IMG/VR virus record: IMGVR_UViG_3300028840_000358
Location: 1 to 23,547 of that record
DNA length: 23,547 nucleotides
DNA from: a virus
Reading direction: 5' to 3' (one strand)
Shown here: piece after piece, positions 8,183-16,332 of the stretch
Layout: every line of letters starts with the position of its first letter
Position numbering within the stretch: position 1 is the first letter of the stretch
The notes under the pieces: generated by a model
The model's input: only the letters and a program-made list of their open reading frames with translations
Told to the model about the DNA's origin: nothing
The model's database searches: none
Translations under genes and position numbers: made by a program

Positions 8183-8725
8183 CTAATTAAAAATGCTAAA
8201 CCTGAAATCACTAAATTCTTCCTGTTCTTCAAAAATCTTTTTCAGGTCTTCTATCTTCTTCTTGCTTTCAGAAGTCGGCAAAATTTCTCTTTCGGGAGCA
8301 AGATCGGGTTTATTTGGAATAGTACCCTTATTTCCAAATATTTCCAGTAATTTCTCAAGTTCGTTTTGATTTCCGGCGGCCTGACCAACAGCACCGAATT
8401 GTCCCATAGGATCACCAGAAGGTCCACCGAAAAAGACGTTAAGATTATCCATGAAATTTCTGTCGGGTGTAGTTCCTTGGGTTAGAGTCTGACCAATATC
8501 AATGCCTTTTTGAGATTCAAGGTTCTGCATTCCGGTTGAAAAAAGACTGACTGCCGCATTGAATGTTTTCATTCTCTGCTCTCGTGCGATTCTATCTTTT
8601 TCCATGTTCTTTTTAATCTCTGCGATCTTGGGAGCAAGGTCATAAGTCTCTCGTTGCATTCCTGAAAACTTGCTGTATGCAGAGCCAAGTCCCTTGAAAA
8701 GTGATCCAGTACGTTTTATAGCCAT
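8183..8725 (-). CDS. Small virion-associated protein (hypothetical)
   Basis: This 180-residue protein has no recognised family. The N-terminus is basic with a Gly-rich start (AIKRTGSLFKGLGSAYSKF). A helical segment follows (about 25-75, KIAEIKKNMEKDRIAREQRM), then a Gly/Phe/Asn-rich flexible middle (95-120, FFGGPSGDPMGQFGAVGQAA) and a charged helical C-terminus (about 150-172). The ATG lies one base after the stop of the upstream 60-residue gene, with GGGG ahead as a ribosome site. Its size and position suggest an internal or ejection protein, like its neighbours. The function is unknown. Confidence 0.6.
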   Translation of the reverse strand: MAIKRTGSLFKGLGSAYSKFSGMQRETYDLAPKIAEIKKNMEKDRIAREQRMKTFNAAVSLFSTGMQNLESQKGIDIGQTLTQGTTPDRNFMDNLNVFFGGPSGDPMGQFGAVGQAAGNQNELEKLLEIFGNKGTIPNKPDLAPEREILPTSESKKKIEDLKKIFEEQEEFSDFRFSIFN

Positions 8726-8726
8726 G

Positions 8727-8909
8727 CTATACCCCTGTAAAATTTATGTAGTAAAGCTTACCGCGCTGTTTTGTGTAAAGTCTTAAAGTCCCATTCACCA
8801 GACAATATCTCTGTTCACCATTTCTCATGCTGTCTTTAGAAGGTTGAACATCTGAAAACGTGGCGCGTTCTGGTTTGTTGTGCTGAAGATTGCGAAGTTC
8901 TCTACTCAT
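8727..8909 (-). CDS. Conserved-looking 60-residue small phage protein
   Basis: This short basic protein ends in a compact strand-like segment (NGEQRYCLVNGTLRLYTKQR, then GKLYYINFTGV). Similar short proteins with a DGxxxYxxxNGxLRLYxKxxGKLYYxxFT layout are, from memory, common in tail modules of environmental phages; this could not be checked. Its start overlaps the upstream stop by one base (TAATG) with AAGGAA ahead, and the next gene starts one base after its stop. This tight coupling supports a real gene despite its size. It is probably a small virion or tail component. Confidence 0.6.
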   Translation of the reverse strand: MSRELRNLQHNKPERATFSDVQPSKDSMRNGEQRYCLVNGTLRLYTKQRGKLYYINFTGV

Positions 8910-11464
8910 TAGGTAAATTCCTTATGAATGGGTCTATTCTCTACAGCTATATCGTTTACCCTAACAAGATTGGATGTCCATGCCGCCTTAACCCTGATAC
9001 TCTGGACTGAAATTGGAGTAGAGAGTTCGATGTATGCCATATTCCATGTAGCTGCTACCGGAAGCTCTGTGGCTGGAATATAGGTGTTCACAAAAGACGT
9101 TCCACCGTCTAAGGCATAAGTCACCAGGTCATTCATGTTAATTTTGACGGATGCTTTATAGGTAATTGAGAACCCATAGATTCTTTTTACCTGGTGTGGA
9201 TTTCCAAAATCTTCATCTTTAAACGTCACCCACCCTGTTCCGGCTACCGGTGTTGGGTCCCATTTCTTTATGGTGGTCTGATTGCCAGAGTCGTATCTCC
9301 CAACGATAAGCTCATTTTCAAGTGGGGCAAAGTTTGTCATGTTATCACCGGAAGACTGAGAAAAAGAAGTATTATAGGTCCATGTTTTCGTAGAGAAGTC
9401 ATAGATGTAAGTCTTACCTGCTGTAGCATTAGCATCACACACTACGATTACCTGTTTCTCAAGAGGTTCATATCCAATAAGAACATCGGCATGAATATCA
9501 GAATCCCATGTAGAACCATCGAGAATCTTATTTCCCTGAGCATCTTCTATGAGGTTGTAAATCTTGTTCCCGTCGTAGTAATAACACCCGTTTTTGTTTA
9601 CCCACACGATCCCAATGTCTGTTTTGTAGGTTGCCGATGGGGTTTCCACACCCATGTATGGATTGGTAGATTCAAGGAACCAGCCCGTATCTTCACCCTG
9701 TGCCACATTGATGATATAGAGTGTCTCTGACTTAAAGGCTAAGAGCCTATCATTAAATCCTTGAAGGGCGGTGAACTCATCACCATCATTAATCCCTACA
9801 TCGAGATAAAATGTATTTGGGAATGAGTCAAAACAATTCACTGGTGAGTACATAATTCTATCCCCATGAATTACATCATCACCAGCCTCATTCGCGACCT
9901 TTACATTTGCTATCCATGTTCGTCTGTTCAGGGTTGCAGCACACCTAAACTTAGCTTCTAAACTAATTGTACTCTGAGAAATTCCCGTTAAATTTTCATA
10001 GGTAAGAGTCGTAGGGGGATCATACCAATAAATTGCAAGTCCGGCATAGAAATAAGCATCGGTTGGAGCATCACCGGAACCAGTCAGTGCCCCCCTGTAT
10101 GTCCACGGATGTTCGTCGGACATAAATTCTTCTGTGGGGTCAACCCTTACACCCTTTTCAAAGGAAATATCTAAAAATAATTTCCAGTCACCCCGCGGGC
10201 CACTTTCCCTGTAATATATTCTTGCACCCGTAAGTCGTTCATTGTACGACTTCGTTGCGTAAATCTGACCATAGATTTCTTTACTTGCCGTGGGTGTGAA
10301 AGTACCCTTCATGATATTTGGTAAAGATTCCTGAACACCATCATAAATAAATGTTTGAGCAAACTCAAGTTCATCTGCGGTCCATGTGCCGACACCAGCA
10401 CCACTCGTAAGTCCGAGTGTAAACCCTGCCCCCTCTGGGGGGCAAAGAACACCAGTACCAATCCATGTGTCAGCACCACCCAAATCATCGGTTGTAATCT
10501 CGTAATCAGGACCCGCCCCCTGAGCGGTTATTGCTCGTGCCTTTTCAGCTACTATATGAATTGCGACATATTTCTCTGTTCCATCTATGTCGTAATCTTC
10601 ATAATTCCCATCAGATTTTAGTATGGTAGCGGTAGAATCACCATCTCCATTAGCGAGTACACCACCTCCGACAATCCCATGAGTAGGGGCTGTTATCGCG
10701 GCATCTTTAGAATACCAACCATCCAAGACATCTTCTTTTGCATCACCACAAGTGAAGTGATTACCTTTAATATACCCGAACCACTTCCGCACATTACCGG
10801 TTCTAAATATTACATCACATACCCTCAAAGCCCCGTCTATGTAGTAAAAAACCGCCCTGCTTCCAGCGGCACTTCCACCAAGAGAAATCATTCCCCTGTG
10901 AACCACATCGTCGGTAACGGGCATAATGTCTATTGCCGCACTTGTGTCCCCATCTGCTAAAGCAATGTATTTTTCATTGGAGGTGTTGGTTGCTTCGGAA
11001 ACTTCTACGTAACTTCCAGTGATGTTATCTACGTAGGTATCTGTAGTATCATAGGTCGTGGCCGTGACAACTTCTATGGTTTTATATCCATTATAAGCTG
11101 TTGTGGTAAATCCGTAATGAAAAACCCGATCACCCGTGGCAAGTCCATGATTGTCTGAAGTGGTGTACCGGGCATCTCCCACACCACCAATTCCACCAGT
11201 ATTTGCTACACCCGTTATTGATCCATAAGACGGCATATCCCAATCAGCACCAAATGTGAAAAGTCCATAGTTTTTAATACCTGTCATCGAGGCGAATACT
11301 GTTGAGACTCCCGTAGGCGCAACAAGACTTCCGTCCGATTGAAGCACACCGTCTTTAACGAACTGCACATTAGAGACATCAGAAACTTCATTCGTCAGGT
11401 CTCGTGGGTCTTTGGCGTTGTTGAGACCGCCGTTGAAAGGAATGTTTTTAAAGTTTCGAGGCAT
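8909..11464 (-). CDS. Tail stabilisation / hub-type beta-rich protein
   Basis: This protein has 851 residues. Its N-terminus (NIPFNGGLNNAKDPRDLTNE, then VSNVQFVKDGVLQSDGS) matches the F.GGLN...P..L...E...N......G.L.. opening common in podovirus tail tubular or stabilisation proteins. The whole protein is beta-rich. From about residue 540 on, repeated strand motifs (GFNDRLLAFKSETLYIINVA; IGIVWVNKNGCYYYDGNKIY; GYEPLEKQVIVVCDAN; KTYIYDFSTKTWTY) look like propeller blades. The middle (about 230-400) may hold an additional beta-sandwich module. There is no signal peptide. The start is coupled to the upstream stop by TAATG. Inferred role: closes the portal channel or forms the tail knob. The class assignment is moderately sure; the exact homologue (P22 gp10-like or T7 gp12-like) is not. 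Confidence 0.65.
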   Translation of the reverse strand: MPRNFKNIPFNGGLNNAKDPRDLTNEVSDVSNVQFVKDGVLQSDGSLVAPTGVSTVFASMTGIKNYGLFTFGADWDMPSYGSITGVANTGGIGGVGDARYTTSDNHGLATGDRVFHYGFTTTAYNGYKTIEVVTATTYDTTDTYVDNITGSYVEVSEATNTSNEKYIALADGDTSAAIDIMPVTDDVVHRGMISLGGSAAGSRAVFYYIDGALRVCDVIFRTGNVRKWFGYIKGNHFTCGDAKEDVLDGWYSKDAAITAPTHGIVGGGVLANGDGDSTATILKSDGNYEDYDIDGTEKYVAIHIVAEKARAITAQGAGPDYEITTDDLGGADTWIGTGVLCPPEGAGFTLGLTSGAGVGTWTADELEFAQTFIYDGVQESLPNIMKGTFTPTASKEIYGQIYATKSYNERLTGARIYYRESGPRGDWKLFLDISFEKGVRVDPTEEFMSDEHPWTYRGALTGSGDAPTDAYFYAGLAIYWYDPPTTLTYENLTGISQSTISLEAKFRCAATLNRRTWIANVKVANEAGDDVIHGDRIMYSPVNCFDSFPNTFYLDVGINDGDEFTALQGFNDRLLAFKSETLYIINVAQGEDTGWFLESTNPYMGVETPSATYKTDIGIVWVNKNGCYYYDGNKIYNLIEDAQGNKILDGSTWDSDIHADVLIGYEPLEKQVIVVCDANATAGKTYIYDFSTKTWTYNTSFSQSSGDNMTNFAPLENELIVGRYDSGNQTTIKKWDPTPVAGTGWVTFKDEDFGNPHQVKRIYGFSITYKASVKINMNDLVTYALDGGTSFVNTYIPATELPVAATWNMAYIELSTPISVQSIRVKAAWTSNLVRVNDIAVENRPIHKEFT

Positions 11465-11973
11465 TAGTCTACCACTAAAAATTCAAGAGCAAGATGACCG
11501 GCTGAAGCATTTTCAGAGCCATCTAAATCTACAGTTCTAAGTACAATATCTGTGGGGTCAATACCGGCATTATCATCTTTAAAAACAAGGCATTCGCCAG
11601 GATCAAGAATGGAAATTGTTGTAGTCCCAGGATTCAGATAAACACCGAGGGCTTTATTTAATGGTTCACCAAGTACTGTAGCCGATGAATAGGTATGACC
11701 GGTGTTTTTAATAAACATAAAAGATGCGGTTATTTCAGCTCCGCCACCAGTAGATTGATTATACGTACTGTCATGAATTTCTTGATAATAAACAGAACCA
11801 TCCTTATATCCCTGTGCTGAATTGCCCCCGGCATAATCCGTCACTACCGCAACACCACTTCCGCCAAGCCTTTTCCCAACCTCACCAGAGATGACGTTTT
11901 TCGTATTACCTTGTTCGTCGGTCAATTCCTCTCTTGGCTCGACGTTTATTTTGTATCTGATTGAATCACTCAT
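11464..11973 (-). CDS. Small beta-rich virion protein, paralogue B of a tandem pair
   Basis: This 169-residue protein is clearly homologous to the gene just upstream (11975-12472). Both share VEPREELTDEQ, the VISGEVGK..GGSG block, a FxxIxNTGxTxSxATxLG segment, ILDxGECLVxKDDNAGI and a terminal DGSENASAGHLAxExLVVD. The sequence is beta-rich with no catalytic motif, signal peptide or membrane segment. The start lies one base after the upstream stop, and the end overlaps the next start by one base. Likely a structural protein on the tail or neck, but no family was recognised. By eye the pair is about 60 percent identical with a few small gaps. Confidence 0.7.
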   Translation of the reverse strand: MSDSIRYKINVEPREELTDEQGNTKNVISGEVGKRLGGSGVAVVTDYAGGNSAQGYKDGSVYYQEIHDSTYNQSTGGGAEITASFMFIKNTGHTYSSATVLGEPLNKALGVYLNPGTTTISILDPGECLVFKDDNAGIDPTDIVLRTVDLDGSENASAGHLALEFLVVD

Positions 11974-11974
11974 T

Positions 11975-12472
11975 TTAATCCACCACTAAATATTCCACTG
12001 CTAAATGACCGGCGGAGGCATTCTCAGACCCGTCTGTATCCACTGTTCTTACATGGATTCCCGTACAGACTATCCCTGCATTGTCATCTTTTAAGACAAG
12101 ACATTCACCAGCATCGAGAATAGAAATCATTGTAGTTCCTATCATCACCTTGACCGACTTTGCGAGAGCATCTCCAAGAGTGGTTGCGTCTGAAAAAGTG
12201 TAGCCTGTGTTTCTGATATAAACGAACGAAGCCGTAGCCTCAGATGAGATGTCCGTGGTGTCGTCAGAATCGATACACTCCAAATAATTGACCGTGGCGT
12301 TCAGGTATCCCTGGGCAGCAGCGGTTCCATCATACGCTGTCACTACCGCTGTTCCGCTTCCCCCTAAAGATTTGCCTACCTCACCGGAAATAACGGTATG
12401 GGTATTGGATTGTTCATCCGTCAGTTCTTCTCTTGGCTCCACACTTATTGAGTATTTGATTGTGTCGCTCAT
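11975..12472 (-). CDS. Small beta-rich virion protein, paralogue A of a tandem pair
   Basis: This 165-residue protein is the upstream member of a tandem duplication. It begins MSDTIKYSISVEPREELTDE and ends NASAGHLAVEYLVVD, the same framework as its neighbour. The differences concentrate in the middle (about residues 45-85), where loops vary in length. The ATG overlaps the stop of the 1275-residue gene as ATGA, with GGAGAAA ahead. Being coupled to the large appendage protein, it may bind or cap it, but this is inference from position. The fold appears all-beta. Confidence 0.7.
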   Translation of the reverse strand: MSDTIKYSISVEPREELTDEQSNTHTVISGEVGKSLGGSGTAVVTAYDGTAAAQGYLNATVNYLECIDSDDTTDISSEATASFVYIRNTGYTFSDATTLGDALAKSVKVMIGTTMISILDAGECLVLKDDNAGIVCTGIHVRTVDTDGSENASAGHLAVEYLVVD

Positions 12473-15400
12473 TGATTTTCTCCTTTAATCTCAAATGGTA
12501 CGAATCCCTGTTCGTACTGCTGTTTGAGTCTGTTATATTGATTGGCAAACCAATCGTAGTTTATCTGTCTCTTTTGTAGGAGAGCGTTAAACTGTCCGAT
12601 GTTCGCCTGAACTTCCGAACCGTATGCTCCGATTTCTGCGGAATATTTATTCAATAGCCTCTGGTTTACTTCCGAAACCTTCTGAAGCTCACCGAGATAC
12701 TTTGCCATGTTCGCCTGAAATTCTGTGTTCTCGTTCTTTACGTCCTCAGCGTGTTTGGCTATGGTCATCTGTGCGTCCGAGGTAAATAGTGAAAGGTCGT
12801 ACCCTGTTTCGGATTCGAACGTCTTTACGGCTTTCTCAATCAAGGTCGTCCAGTTTTTCAGTTCAGAGTCAAATTCCTGAGTGGCTTCTGCGAGTTCCTG
12901 AGTAAACACCTGAATCACACTCTGTGATTTGGTCTGAAATTCTGCCAAGAGATTACGTCTTTTCTCTGTCCACTCTGCGAGTTCAGCCTGCACGTCTTTC
13001 TGTAAGTACTCCTGAATCTCTGTGTTTACGTCAGTCTGGTATTTCTGTAAAGCACTCACATATTTCTGAACTTTGAGTCTATTTTCTTCGGTCTCTGAAG
13101 CGAGAAGATTGGCAGCTTCGGTCAGTTTCTCCTGAATGGTTGCCTGATATTCTACATTGGCATCGTTAAATTCCTGTGTGGCAACCTGAATGTCAGCCTG
13201 ATACTTGGCAATCTCGGTCTGTCTCTGAGCGATCCACTTGGCCTGTTTGCCGGAGAGTTGTTCAGCGTTAAATTTTTCAATTTCCGCTTTAGCCTGCGCC
13301 TGATACTTTTCAAGTTTTGAGCTATACTCATTAACTTCTTTATTAACCTGCGCTATATAAGAATCAACCTCTGATTTATGTTTGGCAAGAGTGGTGCTGT
13401 TGGATGCACTTTCCTCAGACAAAACGGCATTGGCCTCAGCTATTTCTTTTTCGAGTTCCAATTTATACTGAGTCGATTCCAGGTTAAACGTATTCAGGGC
13501 ATCTTCAACCTTTGCTTTGTATTCAGAGACTTTAGCAGGAACATTGGCAAGTCTTGCCTGAACCTCTGCCACATACCCCTGAGCAATCCCTATCTTGGAA
13601 GAAATCTCAGTAGCGTATCCCTGAGCAGATTTGAGGTATCCATCCACCACCACACCATAACCACCAACCTGTGCTACTCTTGCGGAAACCTCTTTGGTAT
13701 AAATTTCAGCCTCAAGAGCACTCGCTTTTGCTTCTGCTAAAAAGGCGTTTCCGGTGTTGATTCTGTTTTGGGTTGTACCCACAAAGGCATTGGCATATCC
13801 GAGCCTTGCTTTGACTTCTTCGGAATATCCCTGAGCGGCGGCGATATAGGCACTCACAACAGAAGTGTAGCTTTGAGCAACCTTAATATCCTGCTCTACT
13901 TCCTGGAGATAGGCAGAAGCCGTTCCGAGATAACCCTTGGCTGCTGCGGCATATCCCTGAGCCACACGGGAATATCCACCGCCTGAATCAATGTATCCCT
14001 TGGCAACTTCTATCTGTCCTCTGACCTGATTTACTCTTGAAGTGACTTCTTTCGCATAGGCATCCACCTCACCGGCATCGCCGGAAGCCTCGCCCAAATA
14101 TCCCTGTCCTGCCTGAACGTAACTTACTGCCAGTTCAGGGTCTTCAGCGGCAGTCTGAGTTACAGCGGAATCAAATTGAGTGTTCGCTAACGCAACGGCA
14201 GTATTGATCCGCCCACATGCGGTAGTAATGGCGGCCACGGCAGTGTCAATGTCCGCATCTATGAGTGTGGCGGCCTCTGCGATTTCAGCAGTTGCTTTAT
14301 CGACTTCTGCGTTATCCAGTTCGGTTTCAGCAGCCATCTTGTCAAGCTCTGCGTTTGCAAGACCTATCTCGGTATTGGCAGTCGCTACTCTGGTAGTGGC
14401 GGCTTCAAGACTCGTGACACCGCTTGCGGCATTGGTCACGGCAGAATCAACCTGAGTGTTAAGAAGGTCTAAGGCTGTGTCGATTTTAGCATCATCTACC
14501 TCTGCTTCAGCACCAACGGCTTCCAGAACCGCATTATCAAATTCTCCGTTTGCAAGAGCAACAGCCGTGTTAATTCTTCCGGCGGCAGTCACGATAGCGG
14601 CAAGGGCTGTATCTACCGAGGCATCTACCTGAATTTCAGCCTCATCAAGTTGTGTTGCTGCTGTATCTATTTGAGTCTTGATAAGTTCTTCAAGAGTGGT
14701 TACTTTTTTCAGAGATATGTTATCAATCCATACAACTTCGTTACCATCTTCGTCTGTACCGTCATGAGCATAGACTCTGGTACGTCCGCTCGATGTTCCG
14801 GTGGTTGTACAAATAAAAGTTTCCGAAACGGTTGCCCATGATTCAGAATCCAAATCAATTGAATGTTCTACATCTGTAGCGGTTGAGAGCACCTTTACTT
14901 TTGCATCTGTACAATTTGATACTTTATAGTCAAATGATATTTGATAAGTACAATTCTTTACAAGTAGATTTTCTCCTCCGAATACCAAGTGTATAAAAGG
15001 TCTATCATCTGAACCTGTATGAATCTTGCAGCAGAAATCCGATCCATTGTAGGTATTCACACCTGATCCAGCTTCGTTGTCTGTCTCCGCAGAGCAGTTA
15101 TTTTTTGACCAGTCTGTGTTTGTTTCTATGTCCGTGCCGTCCGCACCGGCTGCCTCGAAATCTCCGTTGTCATCGTCAAGTGAGCCAGATATAAGAAAGT
15201 TTTTTCCAACAGTATCCGTATTTAGATTGTTAGTTATTGCTGTCAACGCAGTTGTTATCTCTGTAGCATAGTTTGGATAAGCGTCTGCCCATGCCGTTCC
15301 GTCGATAGTCGTAGTGGGTGAGGTGTAGGTTGGCAACGCTTCCGTCATGGTTATTGCGCCGGTTGTAAAACCTTTAAGTGCAGGAGGTGACGGGGGACTA

Positions 15401-16296
15401 ACCGTAATATCAAGATCAGGGGGAGTAGCCGGAAGTACGAGAGAGTCAAGTGTCACCGCATCTGTCAAAGCCAGTACAGGAGCCGTAAAAGCCGGAGCCG
15501 TACCGAAAGACGCCACAGTACCATTCGTTATCTCTATCACCGGAACAGACGGAGCCGAGGTTGATTGGGTAAATGCAGAGATGGATAGGTCGGAACCAAG
15601 AGAGAGGGTTGGAAGCACAATAACCGAGGGTGCGGAATACGAAGGTGTAGAGCCTATGCCTGAAAAATCAATATTCGCTCCCGATGGGGGATTGGGCAAG
15701 ACTACAGGCGATACCGCTGTATAGGTGGGTAGAGAAGTGGCAACATCCGAGAAAGACGTGATTGTGGGTAGCACGGGCAGGGTCAGGTCTGACGGAAGCG
15801 CAAGGTCTGAAATCTTCCCTAAAAGATTCTGAAGTGAAGCGTAAATCACCACGAGGTATTCGAGTTCATTCGGGAAGTTGGTTATCGAAGAAGACGATCC
15901 AGCCGTGGTAGCCGGAACAACCACCGACACCTTTGCATTGGTTGCCGAGGATGGTTGCGGTAAGACGATAAGTGTATTGTTGAGTCTGTAGAAATGAGGA
16001 TACTGCGTGGTTGCACGGTGAAGACTCGTAGATCGTCCTGAACGATGTCTCATCGAGGACGGAACTTCCTGACACTCGTAGCCTCCACGGTGAACGTCCA
16101 GAATCACAGCAGTTCCGGCAAGAGCAAGACCAGACGTGCCCACGTTTATCTCCTGAGCAAATCTGTGCAAGGGTGCTCCTAATACCTGAAGCCTGCGAAT
16201 TACATCTTTAATACCGTCTTGTACCCATGTGGTCACTTCATCTGCGTCAGTTACCGTTCCAGATAAAGCGGTTATCTGTGCGCTAAGTGTAGCCAT
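12469..16296 (-). CDS. Mosaic 1275-residue neck/tail appendage protein
   Basis: Five regions are visible. Residues 1-175 have a helix-strand layout like head-tail adaptor proteins (VTTWVQDGIKDVIRRLQVLG; LEYLVVIYASLQNLL). Residues 176-335 are Pro/Thr/Ser-rich degenerate beta repeats. Residues 365-532 look like a CBM 4/9-type jelly-roll (TDW entry; YQISFDYKVS; closing VVWIDNISLKKV) with six of the protein's eight Cys. Residues 535-720 are Ala-rich helix containing a duplicated 38-residue block. Residues 726-908 carry a strict heptad pattern of Tyr/Phe, followed by charged coiled coil to the end. The ATG at 16296 has AAGGA ahead. The 700-plus-residue helical part suggests a long fibre or whisker anchored at the neck. 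A tape measure was considered, but a tape measure would not be expected with this module set or in this gene order. Confidence 0.65.
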   Translation of the reverse strand: MATLSAQITALSGTVTDADEVTTWVQDGIKDVIRRLQVLGAPLHRFAQEINVGTSGLALAGTAVILDVHRGGYECQEVPSSMRHRSGRSTSLHRATTQYPHFYRLNNTLIVLPQPSSATNAKVSVVVPATTAGSSSSITNFPNELEYLVVIYASLQNLLGKISDLALPSDLTLPVLPTITSFSDVATSLPTYTAVSPVVLPNPPSGANIDFSGIGSTPSYSAPSVIVLPTLSLGSDLSISAFTQSTSAPSVPVIEITNGTVASFGTAPAFTAPVLALTDAVTLDSLVLPATPPDLDITVSPPSPPALKGFTTGAITMTEALPTYTSPTTTIDGTAWADAYPNYATEITTALTAITNNLNTDTVGKNFLISGSLDDDNGDFEAAGADGTDIETNTDWSKNNCSAETDNEAGSGVNTYNGSDFCCKIHTGSDDRPFIHLVFGGENLLVKNCTYQISFDYKVSNCTDAKVKVLSTATDVEHSIDLDSESWATVSETFICTTTGTSSGRTRVYAHDGTDEDGNEVVWIDNISLKKVTTLEELIKTQIDTAATQLDEAEIQVDASVDTALAAIVTAAGRINTAVALANGEFDNAVLEAVGAEAEVDDAKIDTALDLLNTQVDSAVTNAASGVTSLEAATTRVATANTEIGLANAELDKMAAETELDNAEVDKATAEIAEAATLIDADIDTAVAAITTACGRINTAVALANTQFDSAVTQTAAEDPELAVSYVQAGQGYLGEASGDAGEVDAYAKEVTSRVNQVRGQIEVAKGYIDSGGGYSRVAQGYAAAAKGYLGTASAYLQEVEQDIKVAQSYTSVVSAYIAAAQGYSEEVKARLGYANAFVGTTQNRINTGNAFLAEAKASALEAEIYTKEVSARVAQVGGYGVVVDGYLKSAQGYATEISSKIGIAQGYVAEVQARLANVPAKVSEYKAKVEDALNTFNLESTQYKLELEKEIAEANAVLSEESASNSTTLAKHKSEVDSYIAQVNKEVNEYSSKLEKYQAQAKAEIEKFNAEQLSGKQAKWIAQRQTEIAKYQADIQVATQEFNDANVEYQATIQEKLTEAANLLASETEENRLKVQKYVSALQKYQTDVNTEIQEYLQKDVQAELAEWTEKRRNLLAEFQTKSQSVIQVFTQELAEATQEFDSELKNWTTLIEKAVKTFESETGYDLSLFTSDAQMTIAKHAEDVKNENTEFQANMAKYLGELQKVSEVNQRLLNKYSAEIGAYGSEVQANIGQFNALLQKRQINYDWFANQYNRLKQQYEQGFVPFEIKGENQ
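13573..14121 (-). repeat. Heptad-locked aromatic repeat in the 1275-residue protein
   Basis: Residues 726-908 of the encoded protein hold 18 aromatic residues (16 Tyr, 2 Phe), all spaced by exact multiples of seven; one further Tyr (834) is out of register. Many are preceded by Gly or Ala (AQGY, AKGY, SAY). In the C-terminal half the same heptad position alternates between an aromatic and Arg/Lys every 14 residues. This was counted directly from the translation. Confidence 0.85.
14161..14274 (-). repeat. Internal protein repeat, copy 2
   Basis: Residues 675-712 of the 1275-residue protein closely match residues 553-590. The conserved core is DTAVAAITTACGRINTAVAL followed by AN.QFDSAV. The spacing is 122 residues. 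At DNA level the copies differ mainly at third codon positions, so the duplication is not recent. Confidence 0.8.
14527..14640 (-). repeat. Internal protein repeat, copy 1
   Basis: Residues 553-590 of the 1275-residue protein, with core DTALAAIVTAAGRINTAVAL. A shorter third relative (DTALDLLNTQVDSAVTNA) lies between the two copies, which suggests an Ala/Val-rich helical array grown by duplication. Confidence 0.8.
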
Positions 16297-16332
16297 TATT
16301 TATCCTTAGATGTTTCAAATTGTATTTCAAAA

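Noticed and set aside
10402-10444. Two adjacent stem-loops (CACTCG/CGAGTG and a 7-bp TGCCCCC/GGGGGCA stem) that could be a terminator
   Set aside because: Both lie deep inside the 851-residue gene, with no T-run and no gene boundary, and the reading frame passes through undisturbed. Most likely they come from Gly/Pro-rich codons.
12469-16296. Tail tape measure protein (long, helical)
   Set aside because: The N-terminus looks adaptor-like, a jelly-roll sits in the middle, and there are no tail tube, tail assembly chaperone or sheath genes nearby.
16297-16332. Promoter in the AT-rich gap before the 1275-residue gene
   Set aside because: TTGAAA occurs twice, but no matching -10 element lies at proper spacing before the ATG.
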